Positions 21,701-34,384 of a stretch of 64,000 nucleotides of DNA are shown here, in pieces. The stretch covers positions 1,240,001-1,304,000 of the forward strand of contig MU008169.1 of assembly GCA_010909165.1 (NCBI GenBank), read 5' to 3'. The stretch is from Anthoceros angustus (lineage: Eukaryota; Streptophyta; Anthocerotopsida; Anthocerotales; Anthocerotaceae). Position 1 is the first letter of the stretch, and every line of letters begins with the position of its first letter. The position numbers and the translations under genes are program-made. A model generated the notes under the pieces. That model was not told the origin of the DNA, searched no databases, and worked only from the letters and a program-made list of their open reading frames with translations.

Positions 21701-24700
21701 CATACGATACACTGTCCTCTTTGGCTCTGCTATGTTGTGGTTTCTTAGCAGGTGTGCTTTGTACGTCATGATTACTCATGAGGTTGGGTTTTCTTCCATT
21801 GCTGCAGGATGTAATACTACCACGAGTACTGAATGATCAGACATTTTTAACTCTAAACTCAATGATTCTCTTCAACCATACTGCGGTACGCTTTGTTGGT
21901 TGTTGTAACTGGCTGCTCCCGCTTTTTGTAATTATTTATTGCTTTTGATACTGAAAACTGGTGATTGTTGGGTGTAGGTTGTATCATCTCTTCAGTCTAA
22001 TAACGTTTTTCTAGAGGAGTTATTTGAGAAGCTAGGATCACATGAAACATCAGAACAAGTCAAGAAAGACCTGGTGTGTGGTTTGCTTCTGCCATAATTC
22101 CAAGCAGCCATTCCTTTTGTTCAGCCATCTTGTTAACGCTTTTCCTGTAGTACATTTGGCTCAAGTGCTCAATGGTTTGAAAGACTGAGCTTTTTCCAGT
22201 TAACTGTGATGTGTTTCAGATGCTATTCCTCCAGGAGTTTGTAAATCTAAGTAAACATGTGCAGGCTGCTAATCGAAGTAGGCTGTTCAGGTGTGAGCTG
22301 TTTTGAGCTGATTCTTATGTTCACTAGTCCAGCATGAGGTGTGAGATGTGGTTTGGGGGTGCTTCGTAAGTGATTAATCTATCTGCATTGACTGGACAAG
22401 CTGTACTTTTGCTTAACGGCTGTCATTGTTTTTCAGTACCTTAGTCCAGAAGGGGTTATTTGACACAGTTACCAATGCTCTTCAGAGCTCTGATCAAGCT
22501 GTCCGTCTAATCGGGTATGTCTATGGCTCAGACCATATGAATTTTTGGCAATAAATGTGTGCTGGAAACTGTGGTCCAGATAGTCCTTGCGGATGTTTAT
22601 AGTTTTTCCACCTTGTGCAGAAGTGACATCTTAATTGTCGTTTTGAGTCACGAGCCAATACTGCTCAGAGTTTTCCTGGTGGAGCAACCTGACCATCAAC
22701 TCTTCAGCCTTTTGGTACTGTCTTTGCATCTTCTTTTCTACGCTTTCATGAGGAACAGCCCGTGGTGTCCATCAGTGGGTCTGTCCGCTTGAAGATCAAA
22801 AGGAGGGATTATTTTCTGGTCCTGACAAACTTTTTCCAGAAACTTCCTGAGAATGGATGATTGCTGTGCGCTGCAGGTGAAGGGTATGTTAACCCATGGG
22901 GAAGGTGGCCTTCAAGCCCAACTTCTTGAAGTGATGCGCATGCTGTTGGACTCTGAGACTAAGGAATCAGTATGGGCTCCCTGTCTTATACAGCATCATT
23001 GGTTTTTTCTTCGCTTTCTCAATATTTGATGGATGTTATGAATGTGTGAATTCCGGCAGACGCTTCTTAGTATCTTGCAATCCTGTGGGTTGCATGGACC
23101 AATTCACTGAAAGGTCTTCTTTTGGTGAAATTGCAGCAGCAGGCAGAAAGAGACACCTTCCTCGATGTGAGAAACGTGTTTTATGAAAAATACATGGACC
23201 AGCTTCTTGAGGCTCTGACAGCAGGATGTTTGCATAAAGGAAACAGAGAGAAGGCCAAGCAACTTTCAACCTTTGCTGTGGCTGGAAAACTGGGTCCTGT
23301 CACGCCAGAGACCTTGGCTAACATTTGTGAGCTTCTGTGCTTCTGTGTACAGCACCATGGCTTCAAGATAAAGTAATGACTCGAGTCATCAGCCTTTTGA
23401 TTGTTCCAATGTGATTTGGTTCTTCAGGGCTATGCTGTCGTGTGCACAACTCACCTTTTATCTTTTGCTATGGCTGTGCTTTTGCAGGTACTATGTAATG
23501 CGTAATAATGTTGTTGAAAAAATTCTGCGGCTCACCCGTTGTAAGGAGAAGTATCTTGTTGTGGCTGCAGTGCGGTTTATCCGGACCTGTGTGGGGCTGA
23601 AGGTCTTACTTCTTCTGTCAAGACTTGTCTTGTAATGTTCTGGAAATTCCTAAGATGTTTGGGTTTACATATCTTTTTCTTTGATGCAGGAGGATTTCTA
23701 TTCCCGCTACCTTGTAAAGAACAATTTGTTTGAGCCTGTAATTCAGGCTTTTTTGGCAAATGGGAGGCGCTATAACCTGTTAAACTCAGCTGTGTTAGAG
23801 CTTATAGACTTCATCCGGAAGGTACCGTTTGAAGCTTTGGTCTTTTTGGTTTGGTCTGATAACCTGGTTTCCTCATGCCTCCGAACCCTTGCAGGAGAAC
23901 ATCAATAATTTGATAGTACATTTTGTTGAAACTTTTGGTGACAAGCTTGAGAAAATTGAGTATGTTCATACATATAAAGCTCTCAAATTGAAGTATGAGC
24001 AGGTAATCTGGGTTCATGTACTTTTGATGTTCATGTTATGGAAGCAGCTTCCCAGGTAGATCTAGTAAATTGCACTCACTCACTTGTGGATGGACTGGCA
24101 GTTGATGGAGGGCTCGCGACCTGGTTCAAGAGATGCACAGGCAGCCAGAGACGGCACAGATTCTGCACAGCCTCGAACTCGCAACGATGACGATTCTGTG
24201 GTAGATGCAAGACATCGGAAAGATGAGAGAGCACTTGACAAGGATGAGGAGGACTATTTCAATGAAGATAGGTAATACAATCAAGATGAACCAGTTAGAT
24301 TTTTACAAAATCTATGGCAATCAAGTTTGTTTACCATACTTGGTTCATCTGGTGCAGCGATGATGAGGAAGAAGCTGTGTCTGCAAAAGGAGCTACTCCT
24401 TCATTCCCTTCCCCAGCATTGGCTCCAGCAGTGGTTGTAAATGGCAACGCCCTAGCCGCTGTAATCTTAAGGTAATCTGGTCTCTTGATTTTTGTGTAGC
24501 TGTTCTTGGCAAGCTGAGGTTGTGTGGAGCATGGTCTTAAGTGCAGCCTTCTGAAAATCCAGGGGAAATTCCTTCGGACTCGTGGATTATGAAGATGAGG
24601 AAGAGGATACTCCTGTGCTGCCAAACAACAATCACATGAAGGGCCATCCTTCTAAGCGGACAGAGAACAAAGTTTCCATGGCAACTACCATTGAGAATGC

Positions 24701-25244
24701 ACCCTGGCCCCGAGAAGGTGGGCAAAGTCCTAAGCGCAGTCGTGATGGTGATGGTGACGATGCTTGGATGAAAAGGCAGAAGCCCGAGGAAGCTCAAGAT
24801 CAAGCTGGGAAAGCTGAAGCGGAAGATCAAGCGGAGAAGTCTGAAGCTGCTCTCAGGAATGATGACAGCGTGTCGCAAGCTTTTGATGAGCGGGACACTG
24901 ACAACGCCTGCAGGAAGAGCCCTGGTACCAATGATGCCTTGCTCTCGGATGTCAATGACGGATCCAATTGTCAGCCAGCTGGAGTATCAGCGTCAGTGAA
25001 TAGTGACAGGTGCGGGGAAGAGGGGAGTGGAGAATTTGCAGAGGACCCCACAGCGTTGGATAGAAGTTGCAAGTCCAACGGAGGTGAGAGTAGCCCTTTT
25101 CACGGGAAGTCCAGCTTGGGCGACGTGAGGTTAGACGACGGAATGCATGTTGTCGCACACGGTGCTGGAGTGCCCAACGAGGGTGACTTTATTGGGGGTG
25201 AAACAGATATCTTAAGGGAAGGAGCTCAGGCATCTCCTGGTTAG
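18723..25244 (+). CDS. PP4R3: Protein phosphatase 4 regulatory subunit 3 (PP4R3/SMEK)
   Basis: I trace 25 exons: 18723-18740, 19037-19117, 19216-19318, 19522-19606, 19696-19718, 19847-19912, 20115-20179, 20665-20724, 20987-21086, 21171-21248, 21436-21503, 21619-21687, 21808-21885, 21978-22073, 22220-22290, 22437-22514, 22621-22714, 22877-22969, 23137-23372, 23488-23602, 23690-23821, 23895-24002, 24102-24271, 24358-24471, 24563-25244; 960 aa. Exon 1 encodes only MAHQGE. The EVH1/PH-like domain follows ([20 protein letters not shown], about 7-105), then the SMK-1 domain ([20 protein letters not shown] onward), helical repeats ([31 protein letters not shown]) and an acidic tail ([19 protein letters not shown]). 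PP4R3 directs nuclear PP4 phosphatase to substrates in DNA repair and development; in Arabidopsis it also affects miRNA biogenesis. Introns are about 70-290 bp except for wider gaps near 20180-20664. Confidence 0.95.
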
Positions 25245-25634
25245 CATGTTATTGAGATCTCTCTGGGTATGATTCGGTTTCTTTCATATTGTCTTGATAC
25301 ACCTCATGTCACCTGCACTAGCATTGTCGAAGCGTGGAGCCCAACCCAGCACGATTTTGACTAACTTCAGTTAGGAACAGAAATTGTACTCCCTAAGACC
25401 AGAATTATAAGTTCGAGGACGCGAGTCACTCCCGTAATGCATTCCGGGTCCGACTTGTCGTTAGTATGTTTCTGATGGCATGGCATTGCAGCCTTTTGCA
25501 GGTGACAAGAAAAACGTGCAAAAGAATCTGGATGAGGTTCACGAGGAATCCATATGTTCATGTTACAAATGAAGTTAAACTACCAACCAACTACCTAGCG
25601 CCCAAAATTAGACCAACCACCTAGCACCCAAAGG
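25245..25634. other. Convergent gap, PP4R3 / 2OG oxygenase
   Basis: 390 bp between two facing stop codons; holds both 3' UTRs. A direct duplication of ccaaccaNctagcNcccaaa occurs at about 25585-25632. Confidence 0.5.
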
Positions 25635-27582
25635 TTAGGAAGCAAGCTGTCGCTTTGCTATGGATAACCGGCGACGTCTCTCCTTTTTCCGCATTAAACA
25701 CTCTCCACACCAGGTCGACAGGTCGAGTTGATACTTCTTTAGTTCCCTGAATTCCGAGCTGCAAGTGGAAAATGAATCAAAAAATGTGACTTCTATGGAG
25801 AAGTACACTTGAGTGTAAGTAAGAGGAGACCTCCCCTGAATAGCAATTACTGACAGACACAAACCTCCGACACCAGATAATCAAGTTTGAGCGATGTCCG
25901 GATGTGATGGCTTTCGCACCATGACGGTGCCGTCCAGCATGAAGAATGGCACGGCCTGGTACATGAGAATACTCCAACACCTCCTGTCATAAACTACCTT
26001 GCATCAGTGATCGCCCCATTCTTCCAGCATGATGTGCATTGCAACAAACAAGTAGCACCAAATTTTCCAACCACCATCAAGCTGATTTGAAGCGTAAGTG
26101 CGGCTGGCAAACCTGTGGTCGAGCTTCCCCATTTACATGCTTCTCACAGCGAACACCCCTGAAAAAAAGCTCGCCCCCTTCAAACTCCTTGCCCAGACAC
26201 ACATTCAAGGTGACCTCTGAGTCGTCGACATGGAAACCTGGTACAGCAGACCGAATTCAAGGCGTGACCATACCACAAACACATTCAGCATCTATACTAC
26301 AACTACATGGCACAATGTTATGCAAACACAAGGCACACGCAGGTACAGCTGATTGGATGGCTTCCAAGGGCAATATTCAGTTTGCGGCAAGGTACTACCA
26401 GAGATCGAAGACTTACCGAGCTCCAGATCTCTATCCATACTATATTCTACTACAAAACCATGATGAGCATCAAGCGATGACCCGCCCACATCTGGAAAGA
26501 GCTCTGCATTGAACAGATCAGACTCCCCTTAGTCAGCAAGAAAGTGCACAATCTTATGTGTAAGGCCGAAAGGATTCACAAGGTGTTCCGGGTTACCTTG
26601 AGCGATGGGTCTGATGAAATCAAGCATGAGCTGGTCCAACATGCTTTCCATACCAATGTCATCTAGAACAGCACCATAGTTATTCATTGTATTTGGTCTC
26701 ATGACTTTAACCTTAGCCTCTGTAGCCCAGTTTTCAAAGTGTTCAACCTGCAAGACTGGCAGCAATGAGGAACCAACCATGATGACACACGGCCAGTCGC
26801 ATAGCACCAAGAAGCAGGGACCACGTGCTTACTTCGTCTAGCATCATGGAGCAGAAAGTAGGCTCAAGCATGTCAAAGGTGAAAATTCCTGGTGAATGCT
26901 CGGTTAGTATACTTTGTATGGACTCCCGAGTACCCTCCTTAACAGCATCCAGAAAGGATCGGACAAAGAAGCGGTCTGGATCCAGAGAGTAGAGCTCTTC
27001 GTGCAAAGGCTGCAGCACCAGACTGATTGCTCAGACAGTAAATCGAAAACCTGAGTACGGCATACACTTATGAAGCTGGTTGCAGGATGGAAACTTACTG
27101 AGCTGCTAGATGCACACTTACCTGGTAGCAGTGACTGATTCTCTCACGATACTCTCGATGTCTCTGCACGTTCATAACATACATAATGAGTGACTTCACA
27201 TCCTCTGTGGACGCTCAGCAGCCGCAGCATCCTGGATAACAGTCAGAGAGCATCAAGCAGGCACCCAATTTTAAGCATCTCTGCGATCCACCTGTCGGAC
27301 TACTTCCAATTTCCCTGCATTAAGAACAAAAGTCCCCTACCGAGCAACTCCCCTGCTTACCCGAGCCCGATCGGCATTAGGACGATATTTTGCCAGAATC
27401 TTCTCCATGAAGAGAATTTTCCTATTTCTTGGCGCATTCAGCATGTTGGGAGGGAGATAAAGCTCCATAGCGCTGTACAGAGCGCCGGGGTATTCCAAAT
27501 CTTCCAAGTCGGCATAGCTGTCGGGTTTGTGGTTCACCTGCGGGTTTTTCTGCAACCTTGGAAACGGTGTACTGCTTTCCAT
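25635..27582 (-). CDS. PKHD-type 2-oxoglutarate/Fe(II) oxygenase (At1g22950-like)
   Basis: Eight exons on the minus strand: 27582-27361, 27163-27122, 27009-26833, 26747-26597, 26503-26417, 26237-26113, 25983-25865, 25758-25635; 348 aa. The order of blocks matches the plant family annotated as PKHD-type hydroxylase: PLHEELYSLDPDRFFV, MRPNTMNNYGAVLDD, LDAHHGFVVEYSMDRDLELG, then the iron site FHVDDSEVTLN (HxD near H229/D231) and LHAGRHRHGA...GHRSN with the distal His and the 2OG-binding Arg (near 289-299). It ends WCGECLMRKKERRRR. These enzymes resemble prolyl/lysyl hydroxylases; the substrate is unknown. All catalytic residues are present and there is no signal peptide. It is transcribed toward PP4R3. 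Confidence 0.9.
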
Positions 27583-29070
27583 GTCTGCCGCTGCTACCAG
27601 ACACTCATCACAAAAGAATGGCAGGCAGACTGTCTAAAGATTGACGTAGAGGCTCAACTCACAAGCACCGAGAAGAAAAAGAGGGTTCGGACTGTCTAGC
27701 ACAACCAAAAGATAGCCACCAACATACTCCAGCGGAGAGCAGAGAATCACACAGCTTCAACCCGTAGGAGTAAGAAGCTCGAGGAGAGTAGAAGGCTTCG
27801 GGTGGAGGCGGACTAACGCAATCGGGCGACCCTGCGAAGACACACCAAAAAGCTACTGCACTTTCTGGACCGAAACGAGGGAATACGAGTTGATGACGAC
27901 GACACCCGACTTCAGGATGTTATTCCTCTTCACCCATGCATGAAATCGAATAGAAACAAAAGCATCTTCTTCCGCTGTAGACTTTTCTTTTTTCTTTTAG
28001 GATGATATGGGTACTCTTAGTTTAAAAGGAATTTATAATTCATTATAGGCGAGAAGTTCCATATACCTATCATTTCATCACCTAGCCAGTTTACTTCTCA
28101 CCACACAATATTGTATGCAACTTTATTGAGAGAAGAGAGATAGGGTGAGTCCATGTATCATAAGATATCATAGAGAGATATCAAAGATCATAATAAAACA
28201 AAATTACTAAATTCCATGTCCAAAATCATCTATACCCTACTCTACTATGATGTCACGTCGTGGAAAAAAACCAGCGGGCCAGAACCCACACGTCTACAAC
28301 ATGTTATTCAGCAAAATACTCCCATGATCGGTAAACAACATACTACAACCAGTTTGCAAACAATTCTCACATAAAACGGAGCTCAATGTTGCTATCTCAA
28401 GAGGGCCTGAAGAAAGAAGGGAAAAGCAAGTCTACGTCAAAGAAGGTCGAAACACAGCGAAATCACAACGTAATTCTTTGTAATGCATTCCTCAGCTGGA
28501 CCTCGATTGGGTTTGGCAATTCATCGTCACAACAAGCAGCACCAGTAGTCACCTTCAGGCGTTCCCTCCAGACACAACAGGAAATTCAAATTCTCTCAAA
28601 AGTTGGTAGAATACGTTGCGGCTACCATAGCCGGCTGCTTGTGTAAAGAAGACTCTAACAACCGTTATTACCTTGTTCTCCTGCACTTTTAATCTTCAGC
28701 TGCAAGGTCCCGTGCATGCAGAACCACATCATGACTTCTCGCCTTGCTCTCGCTCCCACGTCCATGACTGAGTGCAGCAATCGCAGACCTGTCATGTTTC
28801 CTAACCCTAATTATGAATAAGCTACATTCGTTGATCCATAACAATCTGTTGACTACCTAAACAGTCATGCCTATAACAGTAGGCTATGTATATGCTCACC
28901 TGCGACAGCCAACAATTACCGACGTGCAGGAGCTATGGCATGACAGTCATACCCTTACACACTTCTATTTTCGAAGCTCAATTTGGAGATTGAATGGCTT
29001 ACATACCACTGAGGACCTTTGTCATGAGTCGTCGCAGAACTAGGTTACTTATCATTAATCTATTGCTTTC
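27583..29070. other. Intergenic, upstream of the 2OG oxygenase
   Basis: The first 300 bp should contain the oxygenase promoter and leader. AT content rises after 27960. A plus-strand ORF at 28386-28646 has no recognisable features. Confidence 0.35.
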
Positions 29071-29400
29071 TTATTTCTTAATTAGGTATTTGTGCAATTG
29101 GCGTCTTGGCATTGTACCTGCGCGCATGTGGACGATATGAAAATAGGTCATAGCCACAAGCGTGTGGGCGGCAAGTAGCATGACGAGGAAAACGATTGTA
29201 ACGGAAGACAAGGACAACGCGATGCCGAGCCCGCCTTGAAGAGGTTGAGCTTTATCTTGTACAACAAGCTGTTGCTGGTTTGGGTCTGAAGGCAATAGAC
29301 GCGGTGTGTTGTGTATGTAGTATGTTGTGTGATGAATTGCTGACCCTTTCCAAGCCGGCTCATGACGGCAGCTGACTATGGTGTGAATATTGCAGTGCAA
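29071..29400 (-). CDS. Possible small single-pass membrane protein
   Basis: A 109-codon frame with one strong hydrophobic helix (LSLSSVTIVFLVMLLAAHTL) followed by a basic end (HMRAGTMPRRQLHKYLIKK), so the C-terminus would face the cytosol by the positive-inside rule. An AG at 29292 and a GT (GCGCAG|GTACAA) at 29113 could instead make the hydrophobic part an internal exon. I recognise no family; it may be spurious. Confidence 0.25.
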   Translation of the reverse strand: MHCNIHTIVSCRHEPAWKGSAIHHTTYYIHNTPRLLPSDPNQQQLVVQDKAQPLQGGLGIALSLSSVTIVFLVMLLAAHTLVAMTYFHIVHMRAGTMPRRQLHKYLIKK

Positions 29401-29573
29401 GCAATTACTTACACTACAATATGCAGGAATATGCTAAAGCATATTACTTGTGCTTATCCACTTAGCAATCGCTAACCATGTTTAATTAACACTAATCATC
29501 GATTAGTTAGGATCGGTACTTAGATGGGGATCGGTATCTAGATAGGGTGCTCCTCATCTCCTGGCTATAAACA

Positions 29574-29753
29574 CCAGGCCCTCATCTTCGAATGGATCAG
29601 TACTTGGATGGGGTGCTGCCCATCCTTGAGCTATAAACATCATGCCTGGGTATTGCCCACCTCCCAACTATAAACATCATGTCTGAGGTGCTGCCTATCT
29701 CTTAGCTATAAACATCATGGCCTCGTCTCTGCAGCGTACGCAGCCGCCATTTG
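29574..29753 (+). promoter_or_regulatory. Tandem CTATAAACA units ending in an ATG mini-exon
   Basis: The sequence ctataaaca occurs at 29574, 29631, 29668 and 29706, embedded in a repeated ggtgctgcccatct...agctataaacatcatg unit of 37-57 bp. Right after the last copy is ATGGCCTCGTC (29718), a 36-nt open stretch and a consensus donor (TTT|GTAAGTG, 29754). I see no second exon. It looks like a multiplied promoter plus first exon, perhaps left by a rearrangement or carried by an unknown element. Confidence 0.4.
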
Positions 29754-29759
29754 TAAGTG

Positions 29760-32500
29760 CCCTTCGAGGTTACTCCAATTCTAAATTCTTGACCCCTATT
29801 TTGTTTGATGATGTGTCTCAGTCTTTGTGTGGCTCATCATCCAAAAAGACAAATAAAGTTACCTATGTAGTTTGTATGTTTTTGGCTTGAAGTGGCAAAA
29901 GATATAAGACATATGAAGCTAAGCTCCATGTCAAAGTCACCTATAGTGACTATGATGTCATGATGAGGGGGATTGAATGGGCAAGAAGATTGAAGTGTGC
30001 AAGAGAATAGATAGGTAACATCTTGATAGAGTATATATAAAATAAATATTTATATTTCTACATAAATAAAACTAATTGATTATACATATTAAATTAAAAT
30101 TGATGTCTATAAACCCATGTCTTTTTAAGAAAAGAATCCAACTCCATGCTCGGTCACTAATTTTCAAGGCCATCTTAGCAATGATACCATGTCCCCGAAC
30201 ACGAGAATCTTTGCATGGTTTGGGACTTCTCCCTCAGAGCTCGCAGGTGCCCATGTTCCCAAGTATGAGCATCTTTGCATTGTTTGAGAAAAATATTTAA
30301 ATATCAATTGTGAATGCCATCTACCTAGATATTTACTTTGCATGGAATAGGGGTCGTACTCGATGTTGCTCAGAATTTCAAACTAGATCCATTTGCGCTT
30401 TGTTTGGTATTCCTTTCTAAATATTTTATGAGTATTTGTTATTTTGTGAAGTATATCTTTGGTAATTAAGGTTTGGTGTCATACTTGATGTTGTTTTGCA
30501 TTTCGAAATGTGATCAATTTGTACTTTGTTTGGTGTGCCTTCCAAATTAGGGGAAGATTGAGAATACAAAATCTACACACGATTCTAGAAAAGAATAATT
30601 CGCTTATTAAAAAATATTATAGAAAATTCCTGTGATTAAATATTCATTATTTCCTGAAGGAAGGTACAAAAATATGGTTTAATCACATCTTATAGGCATA
30701 TCTTATGTATATCATTAGAAAAATTATCTTATTTCTAACACATAGAACTTAATATTTATTTACAAATATACTTCAAATAATTTTTGAAAGAAGAGTCAGA
30801 TGTAATATTCTTACTTTAACTCACATAATAAATGTTGATGTCTTCTTAATTCTGAAAAAAATAAAAGAAGTGTTTTTTTTGTAGTTTAATAAACTATTGC
30901 AAAAGTATATTTAGATTCACTACTTGAAAGATGAACAAAATATATTGAGGAAAATATTTTTGGAACATTATGCATTAATAGAGAAACAACACTACGAAAT
31001 ATATCATTGATAATAGCAGCAAAGGTTACATATTCAGTACTATCCTCCATAGGAGTAAATATGTGTGCCTATTCTAAGCCTATTAAAACTCTGCCAATAT
31101 CATACTCACATTGTAGCAATATGTAAAACTTATTCTACTCACATTGTAGCAATATGTAAAACTTATTCGTTGTACAACGTAAGTTTTGAAATTTAGTTGA
31201 TGTACGCACTCCCCCCTCCCCCCCCCTTCGGCCACTATGGTTAGAGAGTTGGAAAAATTAGGGGTGTGTAATTTTTTGGAAATATTATATGGATTATGTA
31301 GAGATGTGCGAAAGTTGCTTAAGGGATATTTCATACCTCCACTTTTCGATTGGAACATCTTGAAACAATGGTCCGATCTTCGTTTTGTTAATCCTCATGT
31401 CTATATTCTAGAGTTTGAGAGACTTTGTGTAAAAAACACATAATCCAACAAGTACAATCTTGATCAAAGGATTTGGGTCTAAAAAATGTCTGGCATGCAA
31501 TCCAACTACTATTGGATTTCCTATCCTTCATACAAGGTTTTGAAACTGCATAGAGAGATTAGTAGGCTCACATGACGAAACTAAGATTACTTTTTCCCTC
31601 TCCCTTTTAAACAATAAAGACTCACACCTAATCAAGAAATAGATAAAACAAATTGAAAGAAGATTCTATTAAGATAATATACCTACATGGAATCTGCTTG
31701 TATGCAACATATGTGGTAAGTGAGAGCATATGTGCTAAGTCAGAACGGTATTGCTATTAAATGCAAATCACTACGTTGATAATTTTTGAAGGACTATTGC
31801 AAGACAACATACCACACCACACGAGGGAGGGAAATTTCCCTCCCGCAAAAAAAATTAGGCATCTTTATTGATGATAGGATCTGCCCCGTAAGCGCACCCA
31901 TAAGGGCAAGATCCTTACATCAGATAGCCAGGACCAAGTGTTACCGTGGTCCAAATTGTGCAATCAATAATCACATACAAAAAGATCTTCAAGACAACTC
32001 ACTCCTGTTGTTCTTTGAATTACACGCTGTCACTCTCAGCCGAAAAGATTTTTGTAAAGAGTTAACACCACAAACATTACTCGTAATTAATTCCACTTGG
32101 GTAGAAGAATCTTCTTCAATGTTGAAAGAGAAATCACCTTCATAGATCCACCAATCTTCAGAACATTTTCTGCAATTATACAACTGAGATTACCATAATA
32201 ATTATATAAATTTTTCTAAAAAACATAACCATATATATAACTTATCCTCTAAGATTCGATCAATAAGAACATATTCGAGATACTATTACTTGAGAGAATG
32301 TTTAAAGCAAACTTGATGTTATAACAGTAAAAATATTTAAATAAAATCATTCCATCTTATTAACACCCATCAATTGAGGTTTTCTTAACTTTAATCTATC
32401 TTAGATATACAGTTTAAATAAATGATAAGAAGATCTTAAACTTGAAAATACTCATAAAATTCACCCTTGTGAACCTTGTCCAGTTTGCCGAATAGTGTGA
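29760..32500. other. AT-rich gene-poor stretch
   Basis: Mostly A+T with no recognisable genes. It holds the 33-bp tandem repeat at 31103-31168, a C-run (about 31211-31229) and an ORF at 31786-32145 without recognisable motifs. Degenerate transposon DNA is the likely origin but no domain is readable. Confidence 0.4.
31103..31168. repeat. 33-bp perfect tandem duplication
   Basis: The unit beginning tactcacattgtagcaata and ending aaaacttattc occurs twice back to back (31103-31135 and 31136-31168) with no mismatch, so the duplication is recent. Confidence 0.9.
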
Positions 32501-33138
32501 GGAGTCGTAAACCAGATTAGATCGCTCGTGATATTAGGCACACGAAGTCATCTGCCTTGCTTACGAGAATCCCGCTCAAACATGTACATCCATCCAATTC
32601 GTCCAGGACTACAGCTGGAAAGCAGCTGAATGTCGAATCGAAGCGAAGGGGGAATGGACAGTTACATATAACGGCTGCAGGAGGGAGGGGCGTCTCTCTG
32701 CAGTAATGCGAGCCCGAAGTACCAAGACCCTTTTCACACAGCGCGAACCTGAATAGCTTTCCGCGAACCGGCACCTTCGCGGGATGCACAAGACCAGCGA
32801 CACCAGATTTGCAACCCTGAATTCTCCAGCAGTGCTTCATGGTTAAGCACAAGCACAAGATCCGGCGCCGGCGCCGAGGTCGGCAATCTGGCAAGTTACC
32901 GAAGCTCGGTGGCCTGAAGTTCCTTTGGCAGCCTTCCAAACACCATGTCGACGTCAGAGAAGGCCACTCACACGCGCGCGAGCACAAACACAAACACAAG
33001 CGTAGTCGTCGACGTCACGTGCACCACGCAACACCTCGCCACCGCCACGCCCTGAAGATGCGCAGAGGACTTAAACGCCGTATGTGCATCTTACCCGCCT
33101 CCGCCATGGCGTGCATGCATCATGCATGCATGCGCACG
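32501..33138. other. GC-richer intergenic stretch with a basic ORF
   Basis: A sharp rise in GC after 32510. The plus-strand ORF 32839-33153 encodes an odd His/Arg/Lys-rich peptide (KHKHKIRRRRRGR, HKHKHKRSRRRH) with no recognised family; the antisense ORF 32517-32999 overlaps it. I leave both uncalled. Confidence 0.35.
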
Positions 33139-33381
33139 TCTCTCAAAGCCTAGGTATCCGTTGCAGTCTCTGCATCACCTACATATCCATCCAATCTTCG
33201 CTGTTTGTTGCTTGGACATGCTCTGAAGCCCTCAGTATCTGTTGCCATTTCCTCAGCACTTAGAAATCCACCCGATCTTCACTGTTCTGTTGCTTGGAAC
33301 TTCTCTGAAACCCTAGCATCTGTTGCCATCTGTTCATCACCAAGAAATCCACCCGATCTTCCCTGTTTGTTGCTTGGTGCG
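33139..33381. repeat. Three tandem units of about 80 bp
   Basis: Units start at about 33139, 33221 and 33303. Each runs ctctgaaaccct, a tatctgttgcc block, aaatccacccgatcttc, ctgtttgttgcttgg. Units 2 and 3 are closer to each other than to unit 1. Confidence 0.8.
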
Positions 33382-34384
33382 CAACCTTCCCTTCCCCAGT
33401 ATGCAACAGCCTTGGCCTTCATCCAATTGTGCGTGCTTTAGGTTAGACATCACCGCCCTTCCTTCTTCTAGCATGAAACCCTTGCACATGTGAACCACTC
33501 CATGAACAATCCACAATCAGTGGTGCACTCGCGCTAACAACCGGCCTTGCGAGATCTAATGCGATATCAAAGCTTATTCTTTGCACAGGCCGCCGCCGCC
33601 GACGACGACGACGGCTCCGCTGCCGCCGCTGCGGCCGACGCCGCTGCTGCCGCCCCTGCGGTAAGAAGAAAAAGAGGGGTCACATGCCAAGCATTCCCCG
33701 ACGGCCATTCCACGACGCGTTTGCTGCTATCGGAATGGGGAAATGTGGGTGCTGATGTTTCTCATCGAGTCCCCACGTTAAAACGTATGTAAACTCGAAC
33801 TCAGAACAAGTTAAGCGTTTTAAGAAAAATAAACTCAAACAAGCAAGCTTGATTGACAATCGTAATCTCCTAACAAAACAACCTAGTACGTTCAATGGAC
33901 CCTGCAGCCTGTAGGCAGGCACACACAGCCTGTGACGCAATGAATTGACAAGTGTCCTGTTCCCAAGCCTACACAGTCCTGCTAGCCTCCATGATCGGGG
34001 GCCCACTACAATTACACCAAGTCACTCATCCCTCTGAAGGGCAATGAATTCGGGCCACACCAGACGTCGTCTGTAGAACGTGACATGCCCGTCCCCAGCT
34101 TTCTTTGTGCTTCAGTACTGCTTCCCATAATGATACTGATGAACAGACCGAGATAATGGACAGGTTGATTGATGAGGAGCATTCACACCTTTGTACAGAA
34201 AGATCTGGCAAGTCTGTTGTTGGCCGACACTACAATTACACCAATGCAGTTTTCTACTAAACTCCACAACACTCAATTGATAGCTATCTGCTATTGCCAT
34301 CCACCATTCCTTTGTTTGCTCGAAGATTTCGGCAATGCATGATCTCCAAACCCAGGAAGACAGACAGGTTGGTTCCTACACCTA
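33382..34384. other. Intergenic, with a GCC/GAC-rich island
   Basis: At 33591-33661 a GCC/GCT/GAC-rich block could encode Ala and Asp runs. It is preceded by gcacag and followed by GTAAGA, so it resembles an exon, but no partner exon is visible. From about 34000 the sequence is probably the LIP5 3' flank. Confidence 0.35.

Noticed and set aside
32839-33153. His/Arg/Lys-rich plus-strand ORF
   Set aside because: Composition reflects a simple-sequence stretch (cacaagcacaag, cgccggcgccg); no family, no splice partner, overlapped by an equally weak antisense ORF.
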